A stretch of DNA of 64,000 nt from an uncultured Prevotella sp. (GTDB taxonomy: Bacteria > Bacteroidota > Bacteroidia > Bacteroidales > Bacteroidaceae), in contig CAMPYJ010000009.1 of assembly GCA_946998205.1 (NCBI GenBank), positions 7,352 to 71,351 on the forward strand, given 5' to 3'. The notes beneath the pieces were generated by a model. It saw only the letters and a list, made by a program, of their open reading frames with translations. It was not told where the DNA came from and ran no database searches. The first letter of the stretch is position 1. Every line of letters starts with the position of its first letter. This document shows positions 25,348 through 34,357 of the stretch, piece by piece. A program made the translations under genes and the position numbers.

Positions 25348-25959
25348 TCACCACCCTTTTATCCAATCGTTACCCGTGGTCTCATGCAGCACCTGGATGC
25401 CCAGTCGCGCGGCCGATTCACAGTTTTCTTTCACGTCATCAATAAAGAGAGTCTCTGCTGCTTGCAGCTGTGAGTGCCTCAACACGGTCTCAAAAATCTT
25501 GGGATCGGGTTTCGTAAGCTGCAACATGTACGACAGATAAACGTCTTCAAAATAATCGTTTACCCCAAAATTGTGATAAGGAAAGAAATCGTTCGCGCAT
25601 TTTTGCCAGTGCATGTCATTGGTGTTGCTCAACAAGAAAAGGCGATATTCTTTCTTCAAGTCTATTAAACGTTGCTTTTTCTCATCAGGAATACCTACCA
25701 AAAGTTGGTTCCATGCCCAGACAATTTCCTCATTCTCGGCCTTGCATCGTCTCATTCTGCGAACCTCATCACAAAACTCTTCCGTACTCATTTGACCTAT
25801 CTCAATGTCAAAAAACAAGTCGGCCGTGCGATGATCCCGAACATAAGAGGCAACGTCTCCAGCCCCTATCTGTTCAAAAGCACGCACGCAGCGCTGTTTG
25901 TCAAGCCCCACGAGCACGCAACCTAAGTCAAATATGACGTTTTTTACGTTTCTTTTCAT
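25348..25959 (-). CDS. HAD-superfamily phosphatase (YihX/epoxide-hydrolase-N-like)
   Basis: About 203 residues. HAD motif I is NVIFDLGCVLVGLD, motif II FLLSNTNDMHW, motif III TKPDPKIFETVL, motif IV LFIDDVKENCESAARLG. The nucleophile Asp is present; the usual second Asp of DxD is replaced by Gly (DLG), as in the YihX group of sugar-phosphate phosphatases. The start at 25959 overlaps the ATPase stop in an ATGA; a longer frame to 25995 lies inside the ATPase gene. Substrate unknown. Confidence 0.88.
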   Translation of the reverse strand: MKRNVKNVIFDLGCVLVGLDKQRCVRAFEQIGAGDVASYVRDHRTADLFFDIEIGQMSTEEFCDEVRRMRRCKAENEEIVWAWNQLLVGIPDEKKQRLIDLKKEYRLFLLSNTNDMHWQKCANDFFPYHNFGVNDYFEDVYLSYMLQLTKPDPKIFETVLRHSQLQAAETLFIDDVKENCESAARLGIQVLHETTGNDWIKGW

Positions 25960-28598
25960 AACTTTCTCGCTCTTAATCGTTTCACCCATCGCCACAGTTC
26001 ACCCACCCAAAGCACGACAGAGGTAAGACCAATGATGGCCAACCAGTCGCTGACCGACAATGGTACGGTTCGGAACATCATTCCCCCGAAGGTCACGATG
26101 AGCCACTGTCCCAAGACAACCAGCAGCAACACGAGCAGCAGTCCCTTGTCTTTCAACAGTTGCCGGAACGCCGAATGATTGGAACCGAGCGTCTTTGCAT
26201 TGAACAGGTTCCACAACTGAATCATCACGAAGGTAGTGAAGAAGATGGTCAGCTCACGCATGCCGATGCCTCGCGAGCCATCACACTCGTAATAAACAAG
26301 CATGGCAGACAGGAGAATGAAGAAGGTCACGCCGCAAAACAGAATGCCTTGTCGCATTTCTTTATTAAGAATGAACTCGTTTTCCTTACGCGGCTTGTCT
26401 TTCATCACCTCGCGCGAAGGAGGCAAAGTGGCCAATGCCATGGCTGCAAAGGTATCCATCAAGAGGTTCACCCACAATATCTGCGTAACCGTGAGCGGCA
26501 TCTCCACACCGATGAAGGCCCCTCCCAGGACAAGAAGCAGTGCGGTGATGTTGACAACGAGCTGGAAAAAGAGGAAGCGTTGGATGTTCCTATACAACGA
26601 ACGCCCCCACATCACGGCATGCGCGACAGAGCCAAACGAATCGTCGAGCAAGGTTATGTCACTGGCTTCCTTGGCCACACTGGTCCCCGACCCTAACGAC
26701 AAGCCGACATGGGCATAATGCAATGCGGGTGCGTCATTAGTTCCATCGCCCGTCACGGCCACCACCTCCCCGCGCTTTTGCAGCATTTCCACAAGTCGTT
26801 GTTTATCGGATGGACGCGCACGCGACATCACCTTGATGATACGGGCGCGCTCGTATGCCTCTTCATCCGTCAGCGCATTCCACTCCGGACCAGACAGAGC
26901 GGCCTCCCCGGGCGTATCTTCGCGCCATACGCCTATCTGCCTTGCTATCTCGATGGCGGTGGCTTGCGTGTCTCCAGTCACGACCTTCACCTCGATACCA
27001 GCTTGCTGACATTGTTCTACGGCACCGGGAACATCCCCGCGAACAGGATCACTAATCGCGGCAACGCATTGCAGAGAGAGATTTTGCAAGTGATTCTTTA
27101 TGTGGTTGTCCGACAGCGCATCCTCTTCAAGTTGCTTGCAGGCGAACGCCAAAGTACGCATGGCCTTGAGCTGATAGCCCAACAAAGTAGACTGACAGGA
27201 TTGCTTATCGGTTTCAGACAGGGTGCAGAAGTTCATCACAATCTCTGGAGCTCCCTTGACAAAGAGATACTTCCTGCCGCCGAGCTCTGCGATGGTCGCC
27301 ATGTACTTGTTTTCTGTTGAGAATGGTAACTGCGCAATCGTGGTGGCTTGGTTACGGATGGTTTGATAGTCAACACCATGTTTTTGCAGCCATGCCAACA
27401 GGGCTATTTCCGTTGGATTGCCTATTCCAGAACCATCTTCCCCCAACTCTGCCGTCGTATTGAGGGCGACAGCTTGAGCCAACGCATCTCGTTGAGATAC
27501 ATCAGCAACGACAGAAGAGCCGGCCATCTCAATGACCGTCATCTTGTTTTCCGTCAAGGTGCCCGTTTTATCGGTGCAAATCACCGTCACCGCCCCCATC
27601 GTCTCACAAGCATGCAGCTTTCTTACAAGGTTGTTGCTCTTCAACATCCGGCGCATGTTCAGTGCCAGACTCAAGGTTACGGCCATGGGAAGTCCTTCGG
27701 GAACGGCCATCACGATGAGCGTGACCGCCATCATGAAATACCGCAGCACCACCTCGGCCATCATGAAATAATCAGTTCCATGCCATACAGCGTCGTTGAC
27801 AAGGATGTCGTGTATGAGGAAGATGACGAAAGCAGCGACAGCCACCACCGTGCCAACCATCGAGATGAATTTAGCCAATTTGCCCAGTTGGACGTTCAAT
27901 GGCGTCTGGACGTGCGTTGTTTCGCACGACTTGCGGGCCACCCTGCCAATCTCCGTAGCATCGCCAACCGCCGTTACAACGGCCGTTCCGCGCCCATTCA
28001 TGACCTTCGTGCCGCGCAAGACCATGTCATGAGGATATGTTTTCTCATGCGCTTCATCATCCCCGTCATCATCCATGACAACACCCTTTGGGCAGACAGG
28101 CTCGCCCGTCAACGACGACTCGTCTACCAACAAGCCAACGGCCTTGACGAGCTTTCCGTCAGCAGGAATCTCATCACCCACTTCAATCACCACCAAGTCG
28201 CCCACCACGACGTCCTTTCTGGGAATCTCAGCGACGCATCCATTGCGCCGAACCTTCACCAACGACTCTTCATCCAGCGCATTGAGAATGTTGAATTTCC
28301 TGGCAGCGTCGCACTCAAAATAAAAGCCTACGCTGGTCGCAAAGAAAATGGCGACAAAGATACCAATGGTTTCTACAAAGTTCTGTTCAACGAAAGCCAA
28401 CGCCAAAGAGAATGTGGCAGCCACCAAAAGCACTTGAACGATGGGGTCGCGATACTTGTCCAGATACAATTTCCACAATGAGGTGGTGGGAGGCGGCGTA
28501 AGTATGTTTTTACCAAATTTCACTCTGTTAGCCACCACTTGTTCGTCTGTCAGACCTATATGGTGATCCATCGGGGGGTTCATGTCTTGCGCACTCAT
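25956..28598 (-). CDS. Calcium-translocating P-type ATPase (PMCA-type)
   Basis: 880 residues. Actuator SLTGEPVCPKG, PEGL loop in MAVPEGLPMAVTLSLAL, phosphorylation site VICTDKTGTLTENKM, nucleotide-binding KGAPE, hinge VTGDGTNDAPALHYAHVG. Ten membrane segments are expected; the M6 region QILWVNLLMDTFAAMALATL carries the N/D residues of a Ca2+ site. It should export Ca2+ from the cytosol. The frame is open for 50 more codons upstream, but the promoter (28607-28637) lies there, so ATG 28598 (MSAQDMNPPM) is the start. Predicted transcription start is about 2 nt before it. Head of an operon with HAD, ribF and CPBP genes. Confidence 0.94.
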   Translation of the reverse strand: MSAQDMNPPMDHHIGLTDEQVVANRVKFGKNILTPPPTTSLWKLYLDKYRDPIVQVLLVAATFSLALAFVEQNFVETIGIFVAIFFATSVGFYFECDAARKFNILNALDEESLVKVRRNGCVAEIPRKDVVVGDLVVIEVGDEIPADGKLVKAVGLLVDESSLTGEPVCPKGVVMDDDGDDEAHEKTYPHDMVLRGTKVMNGRGTAVVTAVGDATEIGRVARKSCETTHVQTPLNVQLGKLAKFISMVGTVVAVAAFVIFLIHDILVNDAVWHGTDYFMMAEVVLRYFMMAVTLIVMAVPEGLPMAVTLSLALNMRRMLKSNNLVRKLHACETMGAVTVICTDKTGTLTENKMTVIEMAGSSVVADVSQRDALAQAVALNTTAELGEDGSGIGNPTEIALLAWLQKHGVDYQTIRNQATTIAQLPFSTENKYMATIAELGGRKYLFVKGAPEIVMNFCTLSETDKQSCQSTLLGYQLKAMRTLAFACKQLEEDALSDNHIKNHLQNLSLQCVAAISDPVRGDVPGAVEQCQQAGIEVKVVTGDTQATAIEIARQIGVWREDTPGEAALSGPEWNALTDEEAYERARIIKVMSRARPSDKQRLVEMLQKRGEVVAVTGDGTNDAPALHYAHVGLSLGSGTSVAKEASDITLLDDSFGSVAHAVMWGRSLYRNIQRFLFFQLVVNITALLLVLGGAFIGVEMPLTVTQILWVNLLMDTFAAMALATLPPSREVMKDKPRKENEFILNKEMRQGILFCGVTFFILLSAMLVYYECDGSRGIGMRELTIFFTTFVMIQLWNLFNAKTLGSNHSAFRQLLKDKGLLLVLLLVVLGQWLIVTFGGMMFRTVPLSVSDWLAIIGLTSVVLWVGELWRWVKRLRARKL

Positions 28599-28606
28599 AA
28601 TCCATG

Positions 28607-28637
28607 CAAAATTACTTGAATTCAATGGCATGGCAAA
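28607..28637 (-). promoter_or_regulatory. Promoter of the Ca2+-ATPase operon
   Basis: On the minus strand TTTG (plus-strand CAAA 28634-28637) and TAATTTTG (CAAAATTA, 28607-28614) are 19 bases apart, a very good -33/-7 match. The -7 box ends 8 bases before the ATG at 28598, so the transcript should be leaderless or nearly so. Confidence 0.7.
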
Positions 28638-28730
28638 ATAAATGCGAAGATTCCTCTTTACACGTTTTGCTAATAATTGTAAAAAGACGCCACATCTTCT
28701 TCTTTCCGCCCACCATCCGGTTGAAAATGT

Positions 28731-28738
28731 GTAACTTT
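28731..28738 (+). promoter_or_regulatory. -7 box upstream of serine hydrolase gene
   Basis: TAACTTTG matches the consensus and would start a transcript near 28745 with a leader of about 130 nt. No clear -33 TTTG. Confidence 0.35.
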
Positions 28739-28873
28739 GAAGCACCATTGATTGCTCTCAACGCTGTCTTGACCAAAAACGTAAACAGACGCATGTGCTT
28801 TTACGCGCCTTATGGGTCTATACGGCAGCAAGGACACAATGCACATAACCACCCACAAACAACCAAGATTCCA

Positions 28874-29830
28874 ATGAGAAAAAAACTTAGGGTCTCACTA
28901 ATCACCGCCGTCACCATCGTGCTTCTGGCACTCGTTGGCGGCAGCATGTACATGATAGAATACGCATTGCGGCGACCTCACCCCATCAATGTGTCCTATA
29001 AGAACCGGTTTTCACGCGTCATCAATGACAATCCGGAAATCAAACCGTGGATAGACAGCCTTACCCAAGGCAACCTCATCCATGACACCCTGGTAGCCAT
29101 GCAAAACGGTGAGCGGCAGCATGCCATTTTCGTCTATGCGCCACGACCCACGCGCAAGACGGCCATCGTGCTGCATGGATACCACGATACTCATACGGGC
29201 ATGATGCAGATAGCTCACATCTACGCCCGCATGGGTTACAACGTGCTGCTGCCCGACCATCACGCGCACGGCTGGAGCGAAGGCGAGATGATACAAATGG
29301 GGTGGAAAGAACGTTACGACGTACTGCGCTGGATGGCCATTGCCGACTCCCTTTTCCGCAATTCCGCCGGCCATTCCGAGCAAGTGGTCCACGGCATCTC
29401 CATGGGAGCCGCACTCACCATGTGCATCGCGGGCGAAAATACCCCCGGCTACGTCAAATGCTTTGTGGAGGACTGTGGCTACACCAGCGCGTGGGACGAG
29501 TTTAAAAACGAACTGAAAACGCAGTTTGGGCTACCTCCCTTCCCGCTGCTCTACACGGCCAGCGCTCTGAACAAGCTGCTGTACGGATGGTCGTTCGGGG
29601 AGGCTTCGCCATTGACGCAGGTGGCCAAATGCAAAAAGCCCATGCTCTTCATCCATGGCGACCGCGATACATACGTGCGAACCGACATGGTTTATCCGCT
29701 TTATAAGGCCAAATCTCAACCTAAACAGTTATGGATAGCCAAGGGTTCCAGACACGCGCAGAGCTACCGGGACCATCGGCAAGCATACACAGAGATTGTC
29801 AAGAAGTTTGTCAGCCGATACATTCCTTGA
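28874..29830 (+). CDS. Alpha/beta hydrolase with N-terminal membrane anchor
   Basis: 318 residues. A membrane or signal segment comes first (VSLITAVTIVLLALVGGSMY), then an alpha/beta-hydrolase domain: AIVLHGYHDTHTGMMQIA, nucleophile Ser in VVHGISMGAAL, catalytic Asp in LFIHGDRDTYVRT, catalytic His in AKGSRHAQSY. Similar to BAAT/bem46-like serine hydrolases of Bacteroidota; substrate unknown. The frame is open 90 codons further upstream but that part has no hydrophobic start and crosses the -7 box at 28731. Confidence 0.86.
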   Translation: MRKKLRVSLITAVTIVLLALVGGSMYMIEYALRRPHPINVSYKNRFSRVINDNPEIKPWIDSLTQGNLIHDTLVAMQNGERQHAIFVYAPRPTRKTAIVLHGYHDTHTGMMQIAHIYARMGYNVLLPDHHAHGWSEGEMIQMGWKERYDVLRWMAIADSLFRNSAGHSEQVVHGISMGAALTMCIAGENTPGYVKCFVEDCGYTSAWDEFKNELKTQFGLPPFPLLYTASALNKLLYGWSFGEASPLTQVAKCKKPMLFIHGDRDTYVRTDMVYPLYKAKSQPKQLWIAKGSRHAQSYRDHRQAYTEIVKKFVSRYIP

Positions 29831-29924
29831 CAGCACTCGCACACTCCTGCCGGTCTTTCAGCCGTGCCATTACGCACCAACTACCGGCCCGAGACAACTT
29901 ATTCAGATGAAAATACCGATGAAA

Positions 29925-30695
29925 TCAATATTTTTGAAGCGTCACCACCCTTTCATCGACATCAAAATGGATGTGGTCACTTTCGATGAAATGGCGCAAA
30001 GTGCCATCTTCTATGAGTTCCGTTGTCGTACCGGCGTGCAGCTTTCGTTGGTCATCCAGCAGCCATATCGCGTCTGTTATCTGTAAAGCCAGTTCGATGT
30101 CATGGATGGATAAGAACACGGTTTTGTCCAACTCGTGCGCCAACCGGGCCAACAGGCGCAGCACGTCCACCTTACTTTGAAAATCAAGAAAGGCCGTCGG
30201 CTCGTCCAGGATGATGATGGGCGTTTGCTGTGCCAGGGCTTTTGCTATCATTACCTTTTGGCGTTCACCATCGCTTAGGCTCGAAATATTCCTTTCAGCC
30301 AACTGCTCGATGCCCACCAGTTGCATGGATTTCGAGACAATTTTGTGGTCTTCGTCCGACAAAACGCCCCAAAATCCCGTGTAGGGCGTTCGCCCCAACC
30401 CCACCAATTCGGTTGCGGTAAGATTCCGAATGTCCATTCTTTCCGTCAGAACCACGCTGATTTTTTCGGCCAATTCTTGGTGAGATAGCCGTTCCAAGGG
30501 TGTTCCTTGAATGTATATTTCGCCCGCTATGGGCGGTATAAAGCCCGCCAGTGTGCGCAAAAGCGTAGATTTACCCACACCATTTCGCCCCAGCAAACAG
30601 GTCAACCGTCCGCTGTTCAGAGTTGCGTTGATATCCGATACGACCGCATGGTTGCCGTATCCGATGGTTAAGTTACACAATTGAATGGTCTGCAT
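29925..30695 (-). CDS. ABC transporter ATP-binding protein (FecE/BtuD/HmuV-like), no permease nearby
   Basis: 256 residues. Walker A LLGRNGVGKSTLLRTLAG, signature SSLSDGERQKVMIAKALAQQ, Walker B PIIILDEPTAFLD, switch His in LSIHDIELALQ. The Q-loop region SVVLTERMDIRNLT and the GYGNHAVVSDINATLNSG start match the iron-siderophore/heme/B12 importer class. No permease or binding-protein gene is adjacent, so it must work with partners elsewhere. The -7 box (CAAAGATA, plus-strand 30704-30711) ends 8 bases before the ATG: a leaderless mRNA is likely. Divergent from the helicase gene. Confidence 0.9.
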   Translation of the reverse strand: MQTIQLCNLTIGYGNHAVVSDINATLNSGRLTCLLGRNGVGKSTLLRTLAGFIPPIAGEIYIQGTPLERLSHQELAEKISVVLTERMDIRNLTATELVGLGRTPYTGFWGVLSDEDHKIVSKSMQLVGIEQLAERNISSLSDGERQKVMIAKALAQQTPIIILDEPTAFLDFQSKVDVLRLLARLAHELDKTVFLSIHDIELALQITDAIWLLDDQRKLHAGTTTELIEDGTLRHFIESDHIHFDVDERVVTLQKY

Positions 30696-30703
30696 GTCGG
30701 TTG

Positions 30704-30771
30704 CAAAGATAGCGAATTACGCAAAATATGACGTTCGCAGCTCGTCAATTCTTGCAAAATGCGTAACTTTG
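30704..30771. promoter_or_regulatory. Divergent -7 boxes between ABC ATPase and helicase genes
   Basis: Minus-strand box TATCTTTG (plus-strand CAAAGATA at 30704-30711) serves the ABC gene; plus-strand box TAACTTTG at 30764-30771 serves the helicase gene. Each ends 8-9 bases before its start codon. Neither has a well-placed TTTG at -33. Confidence 0.45.
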
Positions 30772-30780
30772 TCCGTACTT

Positions 30781-32760
30781 ATGTCACCACAATCGGCCAT
30801 TTCAGAACTCAAACGTCAGAAGTTGTTGCTCCAATTGGAGTATGCGACAGAGAAGGATGCTTTCCGTAAGCAGACGGAGATGGTGGGTATAGCCAGAAAG
30901 GTGAAGCGCGGAGATGCATGGTTTCCTGTCCGCGTGGGCAAGAGTTTTTACAACTCGCTCAATCAGTTGGCGGTCGAAGTGTTTCGCCCTGCCAACGAAG
31001 AGGCCAGTCATAATTTTGAATACGGACGACCAGTTGCCTTTTTTCAAATGGTTCAGAAGGGAGGAAGACACGATGGAATGGGCAAAAACAATGCGTCCGC
31101 TGCTTCTAAATCACTTTCTTACTTCCCCGTCACGGGTATGGTGAGCTATGCCGACAACGACCGAATGGTGGTGACATTGCCTGACAACGGCATGGTTACC
31201 TCCATCCAAACGGCCGAACAGGTGGGCGTACAACTGTTTTTTGACGAGACTTCTTATCGGTTGATGTTCGATGCCTTAGACCGCGTGATGAATACCAAAG
31301 ATAACCGATTGGCCTATCTACGCGACCTTTTTTATTCGACTTCGCAGACTGCCGAGTGCTTTTCTTTTGATGACATTCGGTTTCCTTGGCTCAATGACCT
31401 GCAAGCAGAAGCCGTGAACAAGGTGTTGAAAGCCAAGGATGTGATGGTGGTTCACGGCCCACCGGGTACCGGAAAAACCACCACGCTCGTAGAAGCAATC
31501 TATGAAACCCTCAAGCGTGAGAGTCAAGTTTTGGTCTGTGCGCAGAGCAATATGGCGGTCGATTGGATCAGTGAGCGGCTTGTTGACCGGGGTGTGAACG
31601 TGCTTCGCATCGGCAATCCCACACGGGTGAACGACAAAATGCTGTCGTTTACCTACGAACGAAGGTTCGAATCACATCCCGACTATCCGCAATTGTGGGC
31701 CATACGCAAAGCCCTTCGTCAACTCAAACAGCATCGTAAGACGGCTGGTTCTGGCTTTCATCAAAAGGTGGAACGCCTCCAAGAACGGGCAACCGAATTG
31801 GAGATACGCATCAAAGCACAGCTTTTTGGAGAAGCAAGGGTCATCGCTTCCACCTTGACAGGTGCCGCCAACCGTCTTCTGGTGGGTCAAAAGTATCAAA
31901 CACTGTTCATTGATGAGGCCGCACAGGCATTGGAAGCTGCCTGCTGGATTGCCATTCGGAAGGTTCACCGCGTGGTGTTGGCGGGTGACCACTGTCAGTT
32001 GCCACCGACAATCAAGAGCATCGCTGCCTTAAAGGGAGGTCTGGACAAGACGCTCATGCAGCGCATTGTAGAGAATAAGCCAGAAGTAGTGACGATGCTT
32101 GGCATGCAATACCGCATGAATGATCAGATTATGCGCTTCCCGAGCGACTGGTTTTATCACGGAAAAGTGCAGAGTGCGCCAGCTATTAAGTATCGGGGAA
32201 TCTTGGATTATGATGTCCCCATCCAGTGGATAGACACCGCCGAACAGGCGGAAAACGACCATTCCACCGATAATACGACATCAGACACGCCAACTTTTCA
32301 AGAACATTTCACAGGTGAAGACTTTGGCAGAATCAATGAAGATGAGGCCGAATTAACCCTCAGCACGCTGGAACAGTATTTCAATAAGATTGGTAAGCAG
32401 CGTTTATTGGACGAAACTGTCGACGTAGGTATCATCTCTCCGTATCGCGCACAGGTGCAGTATTTGCGACGATTGTTGAAAAAACGCGCCTTTTTCAAGC
32501 CCTTTCGTCATCTCATCAGCGTGAACACGGTTGATGGTTTTCAAGGACAGGAACGAGATGTAATCCTCATTTCGCTGGTCAGGGCAAACGAAGATGGACA
32601 GATAGGCTTTCTTCGTGACCTGCGGCGGATGAATGTTGCCATGACCCGGGCACGCATGAAGCTCATCATCTTGGGGCATGTCCCCACGCTGGTGCGCCAT
32701 CCTTTCTATAAAAAACTGTATGACTATACGCAGAGTCTGCAACAAGATGCTGTTTGGTAA
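30781..32760 (+). CDS. UPF1-like superfamily 1 DNA/RNA helicase (IGHMBP2/Dna2 type)
   Basis: 659 residues. An N-terminal OB/stalk-type region is followed by motif I VVHGPPGTGKTTTLVEAIYE, motif Ia VCAQSNMAVDWISERL, motif II LFIDEAAQALEAACW, motif III VLAGDHCQLPPTI, and the C-terminal RecA half with GMQYRMNDQIMRFPSDWFY, VNTVDGFQGQERDVILISLV and MNVAMTRARMKLIILGH. This is the SF1B helicase group common in Bacteroidota; nucleic-acid substrate is not established. The start at 30781 lies 9 bases after the -7 box; the frame extends further upstream into the ABC promoter. Confidence 0.93.
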   Translation: MSPQSAISELKRQKLLLQLEYATEKDAFRKQTEMVGIARKVKRGDAWFPVRVGKSFYNSLNQLAVEVFRPANEEASHNFEYGRPVAFFQMVQKGGRHDGMGKNNASAASKSLSYFPVTGMVSYADNDRMVVTLPDNGMVTSIQTAEQVGVQLFFDETSYRLMFDALDRVMNTKDNRLAYLRDLFYSTSQTAECFSFDDIRFPWLNDLQAEAVNKVLKAKDVMVVHGPPGTGKTTTLVEAIYETLKRESQVLVCAQSNMAVDWISERLVDRGVNVLRIGNPTRVNDKMLSFTYERRFESHPDYPQLWAIRKALRQLKQHRKTAGSGFHQKVERLQERATELEIRIKAQLFGEARVIASTLTGAANRLLVGQKYQTLFIDEAAQALEAACWIAIRKVHRVVLAGDHCQLPPTIKSIAALKGGLDKTLMQRIVENKPEVVTMLGMQYRMNDQIMRFPSDWFYHGKVQSAPAIKYRGILDYDVPIQWIDTAEQAENDHSTDNTTSDTPTFQEHFTGEDFGRINEDEAELTLSTLEQYFNKIGKQRLLDETVDVGIISPYRAQVQYLRRLLKKRAFFKPFRHLISVNTVDGFQGQERDVILISLVRANEDGQIGFLRDLRRMNVAMTRARMKLIILGHVPTLVRHPFYKKLYDYTQSLQQDAVW

Positions 32761-32791
32761 ACATGTTGTAAATCCCTAAACACCATATAAT

Positions 32792-33208
32792 ATGTTAGAA
32801 CGCGACTACATCATGCGGCTTATCCGCGAATTTCTGGCAGCCCTGGCCCGACTGTTAGAGAAGAAAGAAATGACCGACAGGCACGAGGAGCTCAAAAAAC
32901 TGTACGACCAATATGTTGGTCCTTACACTTTCTACCATCTGCAACCGGTGGAAAAAGTCATCGAGGCTCTTGGTCATGAGGATGAGGAAAAGCGATTCTA
33001 CAAGATGGAGATGCTGGCCGAACTCTATCTGGCAGAGGCCGACATGGTGTCGAAACCCGAAGGCGACCAGCTGCTGGAGAAGTCGTTTGCGCTGTTCGAT
33101 TTCCTCGACCATTACAGCAAGACGTACTCGATAGACCGCATCAAGAAGATGGACGGCATCCGACAAAGGCTGTCAAACAACAACAAAAACGAAACCAAAA
33201 CAACCTGA
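32792..33208 (+). CDS. Small helical protein of unknown function
   Basis: 138 residues, almost entirely predicted helix, with an opening MLERDYIMRLIREFLAALAR, a central PVEKVIEALGHEDEEKRFYK, and a polar Asn/Lys-rich tail. No signal peptide, membrane segment or catalytic motif. The N-terminal pattern recalls short helical proteins seen in other anaerobes, but I cannot assign a family. It lies 31 bases after the helicase stop and may be co-transcribed. Confidence 0.7.
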   Translation: MLERDYIMRLIREFLAALARLLEKKEMTDRHEELKKLYDQYVGPYTFYHLQPVEKVIEALGHEDEEKRFYKMEMLAELYLAEADMVSKPEGDQLLEKSFALFDFLDHYSKTYSIDRIKKMDGIRQRLSNNNKNETKTT

Positions 33209-33219
33209 TAGAAATTCAG

Positions 33220-33252
33220 TTGCATTGACATTGGCCGCCAAGGTGAATGCAA
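33220..33252. repeat. Short imperfect hairpin in convergent spacer
   Basis: TTGCATTGACATTGG (33220-33234) pairs with 33238-33252 at 13 of 15 positions around CCG. It stands directly before the perfect hairpin at 33261-33299. Confidence 0.55.
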
Positions 33253-33260
33253 TTGGCATG

Positions 33261-33299
33261 CAAACTCATTGAGATTGGCATTCAATCTCAATGAGTTTG
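33261..33299. terminator. Perfect 17-bp hairpin between convergent genes
   Basis: CAAACTCATTGAGATTG and its exact complement flank a 5-base loop (GCATT). It lies between the helicase/helical-protein transcript and ribD, so it can end both. There is no uninterrupted T-run, so the terminator call is by position and stability. Confidence 0.65.
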
Positions 33300-33383
33300 T
33301 TCTTGTATACATAAGCCTTTATTTTTCAATGAGTTGCGCAATCGTTTTCGACCTCATTGAATAGACCTTGTTGACCTTGGTTG

Positions 33384-34328
33384 TCAGGTCTCCAAGGTTT
33401 CACTTCGACCGAACGTATCCACCACGTTCCCATCGTACACCTCACGCTTCCACAAGGCCAGACCCGACGGTAAAACGGGTGCTTTCGTACCTCCCGAGAC
33501 CAACAAGCGACTGGTCTCCACGCGTATTTCGTCCCACAGTCCCGCATCGATGAAGCCCTGCAACGTCTTGGAACCACCCTCTACCATCAACGACTGCACC
33601 TGCCGTTGATGCAAATCTGCCATCAACCGAGGGAGCGTAATGCCGCTACGCAGCACCAAGCGCAAGGGATCGGGGCCTGACCACTCACGCACCGTGAGGA
33701 GCGGATGCTCGCGTTCGTCCGTCACACGACCAACAAGTATGGCGTCATACCGCGCCCGCAACCGATGCACCAGCATCCGGGTGAATGGCGTGGACAATGC
33801 CAATGCTTTGCCATCGGCATCCAAAAAGCCATTGACGGTTTGGGCCCATTTCAGTAGGATGTAGGGTCGTTCATGGGTATTGTACACGTTGAACTGCCGA
33901 TTCAACGCACGGCACTCGTCGCCCAACACACCAACCGTCACGTCAATGCCGGCATCACGAAGTTTCTGCACACCGCGTCCATGTACCTGTGCAAACGGGT
34001 CAATGCAGCCACATACCATGCGTTTCACCCGTTTCCGGATGATTAAATCGGCGCAGGGAGGGGTCTTGCCGGTGTGACAACAAGGCTCCAAACTGACGTA
34101 GAGCGTGCTTTGCGGAAGCAATGGCTCGTCAGCGGGACGGACAGATGCAAAGGCGTTAACCTCAGCATGGGCCTGTCCATACCGCACATGATAGCCCTCA
34201 CCCAGTATCCTGCCTTGACAAACAATCACTGCACCCACCATGGGATTGGGCTTGGCCAAAGCCCTACCCTGCTTAGCCAACTGAAGGCAGCGGCGCATGT
34301 ACATTTTATCAAGCTCTTCTTGGTTCAT
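33384..34328 (-). CDS. ribD: Bifunctional diaminohydroxyphosphoribosylaminopyrimidine deaminase / 5-amino-6-(5-phosphoribosylamino)uracil reductase
   Basis: 314 residues. Deaminase domain: PNPMVGAVIV, then zinc-site QAHAEVNAF and SLEPCCHTGKTPPCADLI. Reductase domain: RPYILLKWAQTVNGFLDADG, then LMVEGGSKTLQGFIDAGL. It performs steps two and three of riboflavin synthesis. It is divergent from prmC with 29 bases between start codons. Length is a little short of the E. coli enzyme, mostly at the C-terminus, but both active sites are complete. Confidence 0.95.
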   Translation of the reverse strand: MNQEELDKMYMRRCLQLAKQGRALAKPNPMVGAVIVCQGRILGEGYHVRYGQAHAEVNAFASVRPADEPLLPQSTLYVSLEPCCHTGKTPPCADLIIRKRVKRMVCGCIDPFAQVHGRGVQKLRDAGIDVTVGVLGDECRALNRQFNVYNTHERPYILLKWAQTVNGFLDADGKALALSTPFTRMLVHRLRARYDAILVGRVTDEREHPLLTVREWSGPDPLRLVLRSGITLPRLMADLHQRQVQSLMVEGGSKTLQGFIDAGLWDEIRVETSRLLVSGGTKAPVLPSGLALWKREVYDGNVVDTFGRSETLET

Positions 34329-34344
34329 GTTCTTATTTTTTTAG

Positions 34345-34352
34345 TATATTTG
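34345..34352 (+). promoter_or_regulatory. -7 box of prmC
   Basis: TATATTTG lies only 5 bases before the ATG at 34358, with TTGG about 22 bases upstream (34320-34323). The mRNA is predicted to begin at or next to the start codon. Confidence 0.5.
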
Positions 34353-34357
34353 TTGCC

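Noticed and set aside
27348..28481. 377-codon plus-strand frame
   Set aside because: It is entirely antisense to the Ca2+-ATPase gene, whose P-type motifs are unambiguous; the antisense product shows His/Arg-rich shadow composition.
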